Notes: generated by a model from the letters alone, not told the origin. DNA of 52,425 bases from an uncultured Pelagibacteraceae bacterium (GCA_902520685.1 CABYPE010000001.1:73255-125679); one strand, 5' to 3'; positions 34,007-42,677 are shown, counted from the first letter of the stretch. Translations and numbers: made by a program.

Positions 34007-35143
34007 TTATCCGTTTAGTAACTTAATAGCGTAATTTAATTGATTATCAGTATCAGTTTTTATTCTAAAATCATCACCTTCCTCATTTACTTCTATATCT
34101 GGTCTAACACCTACCTCAGAAATAGATTTTCCAGAGGGAAGATAATATTTTGAAACAGTTAATCTAATAGCTCCACGATTTTTTAAAGGAATAATTGATT
34201 GGACTGAACCTTTACCAAAGCTATTTTCACCAATAATAATTGCTCTTTTATGATCCTTTAAAGCTCCAGCAACAATCTCAGATGCAGATGCTGAACCATA
34301 ATTAATTAAAACTAATAATGTTTTTCCATCAGCAATATCTCCTTTTTTTGCAAACCATTTTCTATTTTCAGATTTTTTTCTGCTTTTTGTTGAAACGATC
34401 TCTCCGTTTTCTAAAAAGAAATCAGAGATTTTTATTGCTTGAGATAAAAGACCTCCAGGATTATTTCTTAAGTCTAAAATAAACGAATTAAGGTTTTTAT
34501 TTTTTTTAAGTTTTTTAATTTGTTTTTCTATTTGATCACTACTGTTATCATTAAATGAAGTAAGTCTAAGGTATCCAATATTTTCATCTATAATTTCAGA
34601 TTTTACAGATTGAACCTGAATAACTTCTCTAATGATATTAAATGTTAATGCTTTTTTTTCACCCCTTCGTCTTACTGTTAACTCTATTCCAGAACCCACA
34701 GGTCCTCTCATTAAATCAACAGCTTCACTTAATGATTTTCCTTGGACCTGAACACCATTTATTTTGACTATGTAATCACCAGCCTTTAATCCAGCTTTGG
34801 ATGCAGGTGTTTCATCTATAGGAGAAATTACCTTTACTACTCCAGACTCCATAGTTACTTCAATTCCTAATCCACCAAATTCACCACTTGTCTCTGTCTG
34901 CATCTCCTCAAATATCTCTGGAGACATATAGGCTGAATATGGATCAAGAGATTGAAGAAGACCATTAATTGCAGAGTCCATGCTTTCTGATTGATTTATT
35001 TCATCAACATATTCGTCATTAATTTTTTCTAGTACTTCACCAAATAAGTCGATCTTTTTATAAATATCGATTTCGTTTGAAATTGAATAGTTCGTAAAAA
35101 ATAAACTATTTAAAAAAAAAATTAAGATTAGATGATATCTCAT
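34007..35143 (-). CDS. ctpA: C-terminal processing peptidase (S41)
   Basis: This is a periplasmic or membrane-bound serine protease of 378 residues. I chose the ATG at 35143, which overlaps the rsfS stop by 4 bases (ATGA) and begins with a hydrophobic signal sequence (MRYHLILIFFLNSLFF). An in-frame start at 35179 would put 12 charged residues in front of it and run 40 bases into rsfS. A PDZ domain (about 92-160, starting GLGIEVTM) precedes the protease domain. The Ser-Lys dyad is S286 in GSASASEI and K311 in SFGKGSVQ. Likely substrates are envelope proteins; which ones is unknown. Confidence 0.92.
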   Translation of the reverse strand: MRYHLILIFFLNSLFFTNYSISNEIDIYKKIDLFGEVLEKINDEYVDEINQSESMDSAINGLLQSLDPYSAYMSPEIFEEMQTETSGEFGGLGIEVTMESGVVKVISPIDETPASKAGLKAGDYIVKINGVQVQGKSLSEAVDLMRGPVGSGIELTVRRRGEKKALTFNIIREVIQVQSVKSEIIDENIGYLRLTSFNDNSSDQIEKQIKKLKKNKNLNSFILDLRNNPGGLLSQAIKISDFFLENGEIVSTKSRKKSENRKWFAKKGDIADGKTLLVLINYGSASASEIVAGALKDHKRAIIIGENSFGKGSVQSIIPLKNRGAIRLTVSKYYLPSGKSISEVGVRPDIEVNEEGDDFRIKTDTDNQLNYAIKLLNG

Positions 35144-35490
35144 ATCATCACTTTTTCTTTTGGTATTAATTCTGACCAAATTTTTTCTAACTCATAAAAC
35201 TTTCTTTTTTCAGGATGAAAGATATGAACTATAAGGTCAATACCATCTACTAGTTTCCATTCATTACTACCTTTACCTTCAATCTTAGAATTTTTTAATC
35301 CATTATCTTTAAATTTTTCCAAAACTTGTTCAGATAAAGATTGAATATGTCTTGAAGATGTTCCACTAGCAATAATCATATAATCGGCCATTGAGCTTTT
35401 ATCTTTTAGATCAATACTTACAATGTCGTGAGCTTTATTTAAATCAAGAGTTTTAATTATAATATTTTTTAAGTCTAAATTTTTATCCAT
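35140..35490 (-). CDS. rsfS: ribosomal silencing factor RsfS
   Basis: RsfS binds L14 on the large subunit and blocks subunit joining when nutrients are low. The 116 residues carry the family motifs SMADYMIIASGTSSRHI (about 33-49) and the C-terminal GIDLIVHIFHPEKRKFYELEKIW type. It lies between nadD and ctpA, the usual order in this group, and the ctpA start overlaps its stop. Confidence 0.94.
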   Translation of the reverse strand: MDKNLDLKNIIIKTLDLNKAHDIVSIDLKDKSSMADYMIIASGTSSRHIQSLSEQVLEKFKDNGLKNSKIEGKGSNEWKLVDGIDLIVHIFHPEKRKFYELEKIWSELIPKEKVMI

Positions 35491-35507
35491 TAATTAAATA
35501 AAGATTA

Positions 35508-36029
35508 TCAAATTTTTCTTAATTGAGAAGATGAAATGTTGACTTTACTAAACTCAATAAACTCAAGATTGGCTTTATTAAGTTGCTTAAATGTCTTTGA
35601 TTTTAACGAATTTTTTTTATACCCATGTCGGTCGAAAACTAGAATATTACATTTTTGTGAAATTAATTTAGATTTATGCCATTTATGAAAATTAATAAGG
35701 TTGTCGGCACCCATTAAAAAATAAATTTCAATGTTTTTATTTTTTTTTAAATGATTGATTAAATCTATAGTTTTATTTGATTTAATAATTTTTTCATAAA
35801 ATTTAACCTTGATAAATGAATTTATACCAATTATTTTTTTACAATATTTAATTCTGTCAGCAACAGATGTCTTACTCTCTATTTTAAATGGATTTTTTTT
35901 TGTAATCGCCCAAACAACTTTTTTGAGTTTGAATCTTTTTTTTGCTTCCTTAGAAATTACCAGATGTCCTTTATGAGCAGGATCAAACGTTCCACCCAAT
36001 ACACCAATTTTTATTTTTGTGTTATTCAA
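35508..36029 (-). CDS. nadD: nicotinate-nucleotide adenylyltransferase
   Basis: NadD adenylates nicotinate mononucleotide in NAD synthesis. The 173-residue protein has the nucleotidyltransferase motif GVLGGTFDPAHKGH at about 9-22 (HKGH at 19-22). The C-terminal ISSSQLRKI matches the second catalytic motif (ISSTxIR type). It starts one base after proA and is 17 bases before rsfS. It is shorter than E. coli NadD (213 residues), but both motifs are intact. Confidence 0.93.
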   Translation of the reverse strand: MNNTKIKIGVLGGTFDPAHKGHLVISKEAKKRFKLKKVVWAITKKNPFKIESKTSVADRIKYCKKIIGINSFIKVKFYEKIIKSNKTIDLINHLKKNKNIEIYFLMGADNLINFHKWHKSKLISQKCNILVFDRHGYKKNSLKSKTFKQLNKANLEFIEFSKVNISSSQLRKI

Positions 36030-36030
36030 T

Positions 36031-37281
36031 TTAGTTTCTTATTTTACCATTACTAGTGATTTCATATTTATATGAAATTAATTGATTTAAACCTACAGGA
36101 CCTCTTGGTGGTAGTGTATTAGTAGAAATTCCGACTTCTCCACCAAATCCAAATTCACCGCCATCAGCAAATTGAGTTGAGGTATTATGCATTGCAATTG
36201 AGCTTTTAACATTTTTTAAGAAATATTTTGCTGTCTTTTTATTTTTTGTAATAATAGAGTCAGTGTGCTTAGTTCCGTATTTGTTAATATGTTTAATTGC
36301 CTCTTCAGAATTTTTAACAACTCTAACAGATACAATTGATGCTAAATATTCAGTTGACCAATCTTTTTCTTTTGCAGGATATACTTGACCTTTGTAATAT
36401 CCCCTTAAATTCTTATCGCCAATTATTTTACAACCATTATCTTCAAGTGCCTGCAAAATAGGATTAATAAATTTTTTGACTATATCTTTATGAATTAGAA
36501 TAGTTTCAGTCGCACCACAAATACTTGTATTTCTTAATTTAGCGTTATAGACAACTTCTTTAGCCATTTTTAATCCTGCATCTTTATCTATATAAGTATG
36601 ACAAAGCCCCTCTAGGTGCCCAATTATAGGCACTTTGGATAACTCTAAAACTTTTTTAACTAAATTTTTTCCACCACGAGGTATGATTACATCGATAAAT
36701 TTTTTCATCTTAGAAAGCATAATATCCACAAGTTTTCTTTGTTTTGAATCGATAAATTGAATAAAATTTTCATCAACTTTATTTTTTTTAAGTGCTTTTC
36801 TAAATAACTTAGTTAAAGCTCTGTTTGAATTTATGGCCTCAGAACCTCCTTTCAAAATCACTACATTTCCTGATTTAAAACATAGACTGGCAACATCTGA
36901 GGTTACATTTGGTCTACTTTCATAAATAACACCAATAACTCCAATTGGTATTGAAACTCTTTTTATATTCAAACCATTTGGTCTTTTCCATTTTTCTAAA
37001 GTGGTATCGATAGGGTCTTTTAATTTAGCTATTTTAAAAATAGAATTTATAATTCCATTTAATTTATTTTCATTTAAATGAAGTCTTTTGATTAAGTTTT
37101 CTTTTAAACCTTTCTTTCTTGCGTAATTAATATCTTTTAAATTTTGACTAATAATTAATTTTTTTTCATTCTTAATTAATTTTGCATAATCATTTAAAAC
37201 TTTATTTTTTACTTTAGTTGCAACTTTATATTCACTTGCTTTTCGAGCTTTTGTACCGATAAGATTCATATATTTAATCAT
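36031..37281 (-). CDS. proA: gamma-glutamyl phosphate reductase
   Basis: ProA reduces glutamyl phosphate to glutamate semialdehyde, the second proline step. It is 416 residues. The catalytic cysteine lies in RNTSICGATETI, and the EFGFGGEVGISTN segment near the C-terminus is conserved. The ATG at 37281 directly follows the proB stop; a second ATG four codons later (37269) is also possible. It forms a proBA pair. Confidence 0.96.
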   Translation of the reverse strand: MIKYMNLIGTKARKASEYKVATKVKNKVLNDYAKLIKNEKKLIISQNLKDINYARKKGLKENLIKRLHLNENKLNGIINSIFKIAKLKDPIDTTLEKWKRPNGLNIKRVSIPIGVIGVIYESRPNVTSDVASLCFKSGNVVILKGGSEAINSNRALTKLFRKALKKNKVDENFIQFIDSKQRKLVDIMLSKMKKFIDVIIPRGGKNLVKKVLELSKVPIIGHLEGLCHTYIDKDAGLKMAKEVVYNAKLRNTSICGATETILIHKDIVKKFINPILQALEDNGCKIIGDKNLRGYYKGQVYPAKEKDWSTEYLASIVSVRVVKNSEEAIKHINKYGTKHTDSIITKNKKTAKYFLKNVKSSIAMHNTSTQFADGGEFGFGGEVGISTNTLPPRGPVGLNQLISYKYEITSNGKIRN

Positions 37282-38388
37282 TTAAATTTCTACTATATCA
37301 TCTTTATGAATAACTTCTGATTTTGCAACATAGCCTAATAATTTTTCAATTTCATTAGAGTGATGACCCATAATTCTAGTCACCTCATCAGAAGTAAAGG
37401 AACTTAACCCTCTAGCACATTCATTATTTTTTTTATCTAATACTTTAATATGATCACCTTTGTTAAATCTTCCCAAAACTTTTTTAATTCCTGCTGCTAA
37501 CAAACTTTTTCCAGATTTTAACGCTTTTTTAGCGCCATCATCAATTATTAAAGCTCCTTTAGGTGCTACAGAACTTATTATCCATTTTTTTCTAGCATCT
37601 AACTTTGAAATTTTTGGACTAAACCAAGTACAGTTATTTTTTTCAATTATTTTTGAGATAGGATTTGAATATAGTCCGTTCGCAATAACCATACTAGTAC
37701 CAGCAAGTTGACATATTTTTGCTGCTTCAATTTTTGTATGCATACCACCACTTCCATATTCATTTACGCCTTTAACATAAATTCTTTTTAGATCTTTTTT
37801 TAGATCATCAATTTTCTTTATTAGTTTAGCATCCTTAAAAATTTTAGGATTTTTTGTATATAAACCATCAACATCAGATAATAAAATTAAGACATCTGCG
37901 TTTGTAATTTGCGCAACCCTAGATGCTAATCTATCATTATCTCCATATTTTATTTCACTCGTTGCAATAGTGTCATTTTCATTGACCACAGGAATAAAAC
38001 CGAGTTCAAAAAGATTATCAAAAGTTCGTTTTGCATTGAGAGATCTTCTTCTTTCCTCAGTATCTTCTAATGTAAGCAGGATCTGAGAAATATTTAATTT
38101 ATATTTTCCGAAAGTTTGTGAAAATAAGTTCATCAGTTCTATTTGACCAATAGAAGCAATAGCTTGACTCTTATCTAATTTAATATTTTTTTTGTTATAA
38201 TTTATTTTCTTGCAACCCAAGGCTATAGCACCAGAACTAACAATAATTACTTTTTGGTTTTTATCTTTCAATTTTTTAATGTCTTTTGCAAAATTAGATA
38301 ACCACTGTTTCTTAATTTTTTTATTATGATCAACTAGAAGAGTTGATCCAATTTTGACAACAATTATTTTTGAGTTTTTAAGATACAT
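37282..38388 (-). CDS. proB: glutamate 5-kinase
   Basis: ProB phosphorylates glutamate to start proline synthesis. The 368-residue protein has an amino acid kinase domain, with VVKIGSTLL at about 10-18, VSSGAIALG and VNENDTIAT, and a C-terminal PUA domain from about 277, as in full-length ProB. Its start overlaps the end of obgE by 11 bases. Confidence 0.96.
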   Translation of the reverse strand: MYLKNSKIIVVKIGSTLLVDHNKKIKKQWLSNFAKDIKKLKDKNQKVIIVSSGAIALGCKKINYNKKNIKLDKSQAIASIGQIELMNLFSQTFGKYKLNISQILLTLEDTEERRRSLNAKRTFDNLFELGFIPVVNENDTIATSEIKYGDNDRLASRVAQITNADVLILLSDVDGLYTKNPKIFKDAKLIKKIDDLKKDLKRIYVKGVNEYGSGGMHTKIEAAKICQLAGTSMVIANGLYSNPISKIIEKNNCTWFSPKISKLDARKKWIISSVAPKGALIIDDGAKKALKSGKSLLAAGIKKVLGRFNKGDHIKVLDKKNNECARGLSSFTSDEVTRIMGHHSNEIEKLLGYVAKSEVIHKDDIVEI

Positions 38389-39361
38389 AAGACAAAAGTT
38401 TTGCTTTAATTTTTGATACGGATTTTTTTTCCAGAGTTGTCATTGTCATAATCTCACAATTTTTTTCTCTTGAAAAATTATCTATAATGTCATTTGCTGT
38501 TTCTTCATCAATCAAATCAATTTTATTAAGCACAATTAGTTCTTTTTTTTCTAATAATTTTGCACTGTAGCTTTTTAATTCATTTTTCACTTGATTATAA
38601 GACTCATTCAGATCTAAGTTGGTAACGTCAATTAAGTGCAGTAAAGACTTGCATCTCTCTATATGCTTTAAAAACTGTATCCCTAAGCCTACACCTTCGT
38701 GAGCTCCTTCGACCAATCCTGGAATATCCGCAATAGTAATTTCTTTATCATCGTAAGAAGCCACACCAAGGTTAGGATTAAGAGTTGTAAATTTATAATT
38801 TGCAATTTTTGGATTTGCGTTTGTTAATGCTGCTAACAAACTTGATTTTCCAGCGTTTGGTAATCCAATAATACCAATATCAGCAATTGTTTTTAATTGA
38901 AGCCATATTGTAAATTCTTCTCCAATATTACCTTTGGTGAATTTTCTTGGAGCTCTATTTGTAGAACTTTTAAATCTTGTGTTTCCTAAACCTCCTTTTC
39001 CACCCGCAGCTGCAACATATTTTTCACCTTTTTTATTAAAATCAAAAAGAAGAGTTTTGTTATCTTCTTCAAATACCTGTGTACCTAGAGGAACTTTTAA
39101 AATTAAATCTTCACCACTTCTCCCTGTTCTGTTTTGACCAGAACCATTTTCTCCTCGTTCAGCTTTGTGATGTTGTTGATATCGATAATCAATAAGGGTA
39201 TTTAAATTTTCTTCTGTCTTCAAAATAATTGATCCACCTTTTCCTCCGTCCCCTCCATCTGGTCCACCAAATTCAACAAACTTCTCTCTTCTAAAACTAG
39301 GAGATCCATCCCCGCCGTTTCCAGCTTTAATATATATTTTAACTTGATCGAGAAATTTCAT
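38378..39361 (-). CDS. obgE: GTPase Obg/CgtA
   Basis: Obg is a GTPase involved in large-subunit assembly and growth control. It has 327 residues. The glycine-rich Obg fold runs from 1 to about 158 (VKIYIKAGNGGDG, PDGGDGGKGG), then the G domain follows with the P-loop GLPNAGKSS at 166-174, DIPGLVEGAHEG and LNKIDLI. The chain ends shortly after the G domain, so the third, C-terminal domain found in many homologues is missing or minimal. It follows rpmA after a 31-base gap. Confidence 0.95.
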   Translation of the reverse strand: MKFLDQVKIYIKAGNGGDGSPSFRREKFVEFGGPDGGDGGKGGSIILKTEENLNTLIDYRYQQHHKAERGENGSGQNRTGRSGEDLILKVPLGTQVFEEDNKTLLFDFNKKGEKYVAAAGGKGGLGNTRFKSSTNRAPRKFTKGNIGEEFTIWLQLKTIADIGIIGLPNAGKSSLLAALTNANPKIANYKFTTLNPNLGVASYDDKEITIADIPGLVEGAHEGVGLGIQFLKHIERCKSLLHLIDVTNLDLNESYNQVKNELKSYSAKLLEKKELIVLNKIDLIDEETANDIIDNFSREKNCEIMTMTTLEKKSVSKIKAKLLSYVS

Positions 39362-39392
39362 AATACAACATCTATTTTAATTGGTTGTACTA

Positions 39393-39647
39393 TTAATTGG
39401 GCTTTACAGAAACGAAAGTTCTATCTGATTTAGATTTTTTGAAGACAACTTTTCCTTTAACAACTGAAAATATTGAATGATCTTTACCCATACCAACATT
39501 TTCACCTGGAAAAATCTTAGTTCCTCTTTGTCTAACAATTATGTTTCCAGGAATTACTGTTTCACCACCATACTTTTTTACACCAAGTCTTCTACCAGCA
39601 CTATCTCGTCCATTTCGCGATGATCCACCTGCTTTTTTTGTTGCCAT
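39393..39647 (-). CDS. rpmA: 50S ribosomal protein L27
   Basis: L27 lies near the peptidyl-transferase centre. The 84-residue protein begins [20 protein letters not shown], the typical N-terminus with the AGGSS motif and no cleaved leader. It is 14 bases after rplU in the standard rplU-rpmA-obg order. Confidence 0.97.
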   Translation of the reverse strand: MATKKAGGSSRNGRDSAGRRLGVKKYGGETVIPGNIIVRQRGTKIFPGENVGMGKDHSIFSVVKGKVVFKKSKSDRTFVSVKPN

Positions 39648-39661
39648 AATTTACCTAATAA

Positions 39662-40060
39662 CTATTTGCTTACTGCTTCCTTAACTTCTTTTTTTTTTGA
39701 AGTTTTAGAAATTTTTTCAGCTTCTGATAACACTTTACCATCTTTTGAAAAAATTTTGTTAATCCTTATCATAGAATATTCTTGTCTATGCCCGTTTTTT
39801 CTTCTTGAATTGTGTCTTCTTCTTTTTTTAAAAATTAAAATAGTTCTGTTTTTACTATTTTTAATTAAGTTAGCTTCTACTTTTGCCCCCTCAACATTCG
39901 GAGTTCCAATTTCAATTGATTTATCATCACCATATGCCAAAATTTCATTAAACTCGATCTTAGTCTCTGGTTTAGAGTCTGGTAGCTTTTCAATCTTAAG
40001 AATTTCACCAGATTTTACTTTATACTGTTTTCCACCTGTTTTTATTACTGCGTATGACAT
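39662..40060 (-). CDS. rplU: 50S ribosomal protein L21, with C-terminal extension
   Basis: L21 binds 23S rRNA. It begins MSYAVIKTGGKQYKVKSGE and carries KKRRRHNSRRKNGHRQEYS, the conserved RNA-binding loop. At 132 residues it is about 30 longer than E. coli L21; the extra part is a lysine- and glutamate-rich tail (EKISKTSKKKEVKEAVSK). It is the first gene after a good promoter at 40086-40113, which probably drives rplU-rpmA-obgE and onward. Confidence 0.97.
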   Translation of the reverse strand: MSYAVIKTGGKQYKVKSGEILKIEKLPDSKPETKIEFNEILAYGDDKSIEIGTPNVEGAKVEANLIKNSKNRTILIFKKRRRHNSRRKNGHRQEYSMIRINKIFSKDGKVLSEAEKISKTSKKKEVKEAVSK

Positions 40061-40085
40061 AGTATGGTTTAAATTAATTTACCGC

Positions 40086-40113
40086 AATATAATTGTAGTA
40101 AGCCTTTAGTCAA
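40086..40113 (-). promoter_or_regulatory. promoter upstream of rplU
   Basis: On the minus strand, TTGACT (40113-40108) and TATATT (40091-40086) are separated by 16 bases. They lie in the 63-base gap between gloB and rplU. Transcription would start near 40079, about 19 bases before the rplU ATG at 40060. This is the best promoter match in this stretch and would make the ribosomal-protein group independent of the SAM-controlled metX upstream. Confidence 0.6.
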
Positions 40114-40123
40114 GCCGAATTAA

Positions 40124-40843
40124 TTAGAAATTATCCTTTAAATCTCTTAATTTTGAAAAAGTTTTAACGTCTTTTGCTCTTAAAAATATATTACACTCTA
40201 ATTCCTCCTCTAAAGTTGAGGGTATGGTAGGAATTCTTTTTTCTCTTAATTTTTCTATTTTTTCTATTTTTTTTTGTAAATCTTTGTTCTCAGAATCGTA
40301 TTTTTTACAAAATTTTGCATTGTTAAAAGTGTATTCATGACCACAATAAATTTTTGTCTCTTTTGGTAATAATTTAATTTTGTTTAAAGACTCAAACATT
40401 TCTTCATATGAGCCTTCAAATATTCTTCCACAACCAAGTGAGAAAAGTGTATCTCCAGTAAAAACTATTTTTTCTTTAAAAAAATTAAAACAAATATGGC
40501 CTGAAGTGTGTCCAGGTATATGCATAATTTTAGCTTCAAAGTTTTCAGCTTTCCATATTTGATTATCTTCTAACAATACGTCTACCCCTGGTATTCGTTT
40601 CGAGTCTCCTTTAAAACCCACAACAATTGATCTATATTTTTTTTTTAATTCTTGATTTCCTCCAATATGATCATAATGATGATGAGTATTAAGAATATAT
40701 TTTAATTTTATATTTTTATTTTCTAGGAAACTTATTATTGGTTGAGATTCACCAGGATCTACAACACACGCAGAATTGTTAGTTTTGTCTATTATTAAAT
40801 AACTATAGTTATCTTGAAGACAAGGTATTATTTCAATAAGCAT
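40124..40843 (-). CDS. gloB: hydroxyacylglutathione hydrolase (glyoxalase II)
   Basis: GloB cleaves S-lactoylglutathione in methylglyoxal detoxification. The 239-residue metallo-beta-lactamase-fold protein has the metal-binding THHHYDH at 53-59 (H54, H56, D58, H59), with H112 in PGHTSGH, D131 in FTGDTLFSLGCGR and H169 in YCGHEYT. These are all the ligands expected for glyoxalase II. It lies 1 base after metW, so it may be in the metX transcript. Confidence 0.92.
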   Translation of the reverse strand: MLIEIIPCLQDNYSYLIIDKTNNSACVVDPGESQPIISFLENKNIKLKYILNTHHHYDHIGGNQELKKKYRSIVVGFKGDSKRIPGVDVLLEDNQIWKAENFEAKIMHIPGHTSGHICFNFFKEKIVFTGDTLFSLGCGRIFEGSYEEMFESLNKIKLLPKETKIYCGHEYTFNNAKFCKKYDSENKDLQKKIEKIEKLREKRIPTIPSTLEEELECNIFLRAKDVKTFSKLRDLKDNF

Positions 40844-40844
40844 T

Positions 40845-41441
40845 TTATTTTTCTATCAAAAATATACCAAGATCTGCAAACAAATTTTTAACACCTAAAT
40901 TACTCTCACTTATTATTGAAGTATTAAGATTGTTTAAAGCGAGTGATTTAAAAATCTTTATATCTTTTGATTTTACAAAATGAAAAAAATCTTTGATTGT
41001 GCACATGTGTAAATTTGGAGTGTTATACCATTCATCTGGCAATGTTTTAGTAATTGGCATTGTGCCTTTAAATAATAAATGAAATCTTACTTTCCAATAT
41101 CCAAAATTAGGAATAGTAACTATTGCTTTTTTTCCAACTCTTAAAAGTTCATCTAAAACTAATTCAGGATTAAGAAAAGCTTGAAGCGTTTGACTTAAAA
41201 CAACATAATCAAATGATTTGTCTGGAAATTGTTTTAAATCTTTCTCAGCATTTCCCTCAATTACAGTCAAACCTTTAGCAATACATTCTTGCACTTTTTC
41301 TTTTGAAATTTCTAATCCTCTTATATTTATATTTTTATTCTTTTTTAAAAATTTCATTAAAGTTCCATCAGCACAACCTACATCTAAGACTTTCTTATCT
41401 TTTTCAATTAAATCTGCTATTACTTGAAATTCATTTTTCAT
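40845..41441 (-). CDS. metW: methionine biosynthesis protein MetW
   Basis: MetW is a methyltransferase-fold protein found beside metX and thought to assist homoserine acylation. The 198 residues have an AdoMet-binding type motif VLDVGCADGTLMKFL at about 19-33 and the family-typical ISKEKVQECIAKGL and DYVVLSQTLQAF segments. It starts 2 bases after metX, in the same SAM-responsive transcript. Its biochemical activity is not settled for the family. Confidence 0.92.
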   Translation of the reverse strand: MKNEFQVIADLIEKDKKVLDVGCADGTLMKFLKKNKNINIRGLEISKEKVQECIAKGLTVIEGNAEKDLKQFPDKSFDYVVLSQTLQAFLNPELVLDELLRVGKKAIVTIPNFGYWKVRFHLLFKGTMPITKTLPDEWYNTPNLHMCTIKDFFHFVKSKDIKIFKSLALNNLNTSIISESNLGVKNLFADLGIFLIEK

Positions 41442-41443
41442 AA

Positions 41444-42559
41444 TTAATTTTCTTCATAAGATTTATCTAAAAAGTTTTTAAGTGCATTTAAGAAATCAGG
41501 AACATCTAGTAAAAAGGAGTCGTGACCTTTGTCAGAAACAATTTCTACAAATCCAACATCAGCTCCTATTGAGTTTAAAGCAATAACAATATCTTTATTT
41601 TCTTGAGTTGGATAAAGCCAATCTGAAGTAAATGAAATTATAAAAAATTTTGCTCTGGTATTTATAAATGCTTCTGAAAGATTACCTTTGAATTGCTTAG
41701 CCAAATCAAAATAATCCATAGCTCTAGTAATATAAAGATAACTATTTGCATCAAATCTATCTACAAAAACTGAGCCCTGATATCTTAAATAACTTTCTAT
41801 TTGAAAGTCAGCGTCAAATCCAAATTTAAGATCTTCTCTCTCTTGTAACTTTCTTCCAAATTTTTCCTGCAAACCTTTTTTAGATAAATAAGTTATGTGA
41901 GCTGCCATTCTAGCTACTGCCAATCCTTTTCCAGGATTAGTTTCGTTTGACGTATAATTCCCATCTTTCCAGTTACTATCAGCTGTAATAGCTTGTCTTC
42001 CTAGCTCGTTAAAAGCAATATTTTGTGCTGAATGACTAGATGTGGTTGCTATTGGTATCACTGTTTTTGATTTATTAGGAAAGTTACTAATAAACTGAAG
42101 GACTTGCATACCTCCCATTGAACCACCAGTTATAGAAAATAGTTTATCAATACCAAAATGATCAAGTAAATTATATTGAGCATTCACCATGTCATTAATT
42201 GTAATAACTGGAAAATTTGTTCCAAAAATTTTTTGATCAGAATCTTTATGACTTGGTCCGTATGATCCCATACATCCACCGATTACATTAGAGCAAATAA
42301 CAAAATATTTATTTGTATCGATAGCCTTATCAGGACCTACAGTATAACTCCACCAACCCTCTTTGTTAGTTACAGGGTTTATCCCGGTTACAAATTGATC
42401 TCCTGTTAGAGCATGAAAAACTAATATTGCATTATCTTTTTTTGAATTAAGCGAACCGTAAGTTTCATAGGCTATTGGAAAATCTTTGATAGTTTTTCCA
42501 CAGTCAAGTTTTAAAGGTTTTTTAACAATTAAAGTTTTTATGTTTTTCTCAGTATTCAT
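41444..42559 (-). CDS. metX: homoserine O-acetyltransferase (or O-succinyltransferase), MetX
   Basis: MetX activates homoserine by O-acylation so that sulfur can be added. This is an alpha/beta hydrolase-fold enzyme of 371 residues, with nucleophile S147 in TGGSMGGMQ, acid D313 in TSDWLYP and H346 in DKGHDSF. The usual acetyl-donor loop GPSSxxP appears here as GPSHKDSDQK, so acetyl against succinyl preference is uncertain. It is the first gene of the minus-strand run, under a promoter and SAM-II riboswitch, which fits a methionine enzyme. metW follows directly. Confidence 0.93.
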   Translation of the reverse strand: MNTEKNIKTLIVKKPLKLDCGKTIKDFPIAYETYGSLNSKKDNAILVFHALTGDQFVTGINPVTNKEGWWSYTVGPDKAIDTNKYFVICSNVIGGCMGSYGPSHKDSDQKIFGTNFPVITINDMVNAQYNLLDHFGIDKLFSITGGSMGGMQVLQFISNFPNKSKTVIPIATTSSHSAQNIAFNELGRQAITADSNWKDGNYTSNETNPGKGLAVARMAAHITYLSKKGLQEKFGRKLQEREDLKFGFDADFQIESYLRYQGSVFVDRFDANSYLYITRAMDYFDLAKQFKGNLSEAFINTRAKFFIISFTSDWLYPTQENKDIVIALNSIGADVGFVEIVSDKGHDSFLLDVPDFLNALKNFLDKSYEEN

Positions 42560-42589
42560 ATTTTTAGACTGTTTTGAATTGTGAGAAAA

Positions 42590-42643
42590 AAAACTATTTT
42601 AGCGGTTTTTTTTAAGCGCTCGCAATTCAGTTAAATCAGCGCA
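42590..42643 (-). promoter_or_regulatory. SAM-II riboswitch upstream of metX
   Basis: Read on the minus strand, the leader has GCGCTGATTTAAC, then TTGCGAGCGC, then GCTAAAA, the conserved core of SAM-II aptamers, closely resembling the Sargasso Sea metX aptamer I recall. P1 pairs GCGCT (42642-42638) with AGCGC (42620-42616). A pseudoknot pairing of AACT (42632-42629) with AGTT (42595-42592) is available. The second half of P2 fits less neatly. The AUG is about 30 bases downstream. It should bind S-adenosylmethionine and lower metX expression. Confidence 0.88.
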
Positions 42644-42648
42644 TAAAT

Positions 42649-42677
42649 TTTTTACTAGAACTTATTTATTATGTCAA
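42649..42677 (-). promoter_or_regulatory. promoter for metX
   Basis: On the minus strand there is a perfect -35 TTGACA (42677-42672), a 17-base spacer and TAAAAA (42654-42649). The expected start, near 42642, coincides with the first base of riboswitch P1, which strengthens both calls. Confidence 0.7.

Noticed and set aside
35144..35179. Longer N-terminus for ctpA
   Set aside because: It places charged residues before the signal sequence and overlaps rsfS by 40 bases, whereas the ATGA overlap at 35143 is typical.
39666..40109. 147-codon plus-strand open frame opposite rplU
   Set aside because: It mirrors rplU, covers the rplU promoter, and its hydrophobic translation is what the antisense of a Lys-rich AT-rich gene gives.
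42586..42643. SAM-V riboswitch, also known from SAR11
   Set aside because: The GCGCTGATTTAAC...TTGCGAGCGC...GCTAAAA order and P1 match SAM-II; I did not find SAM-V features.
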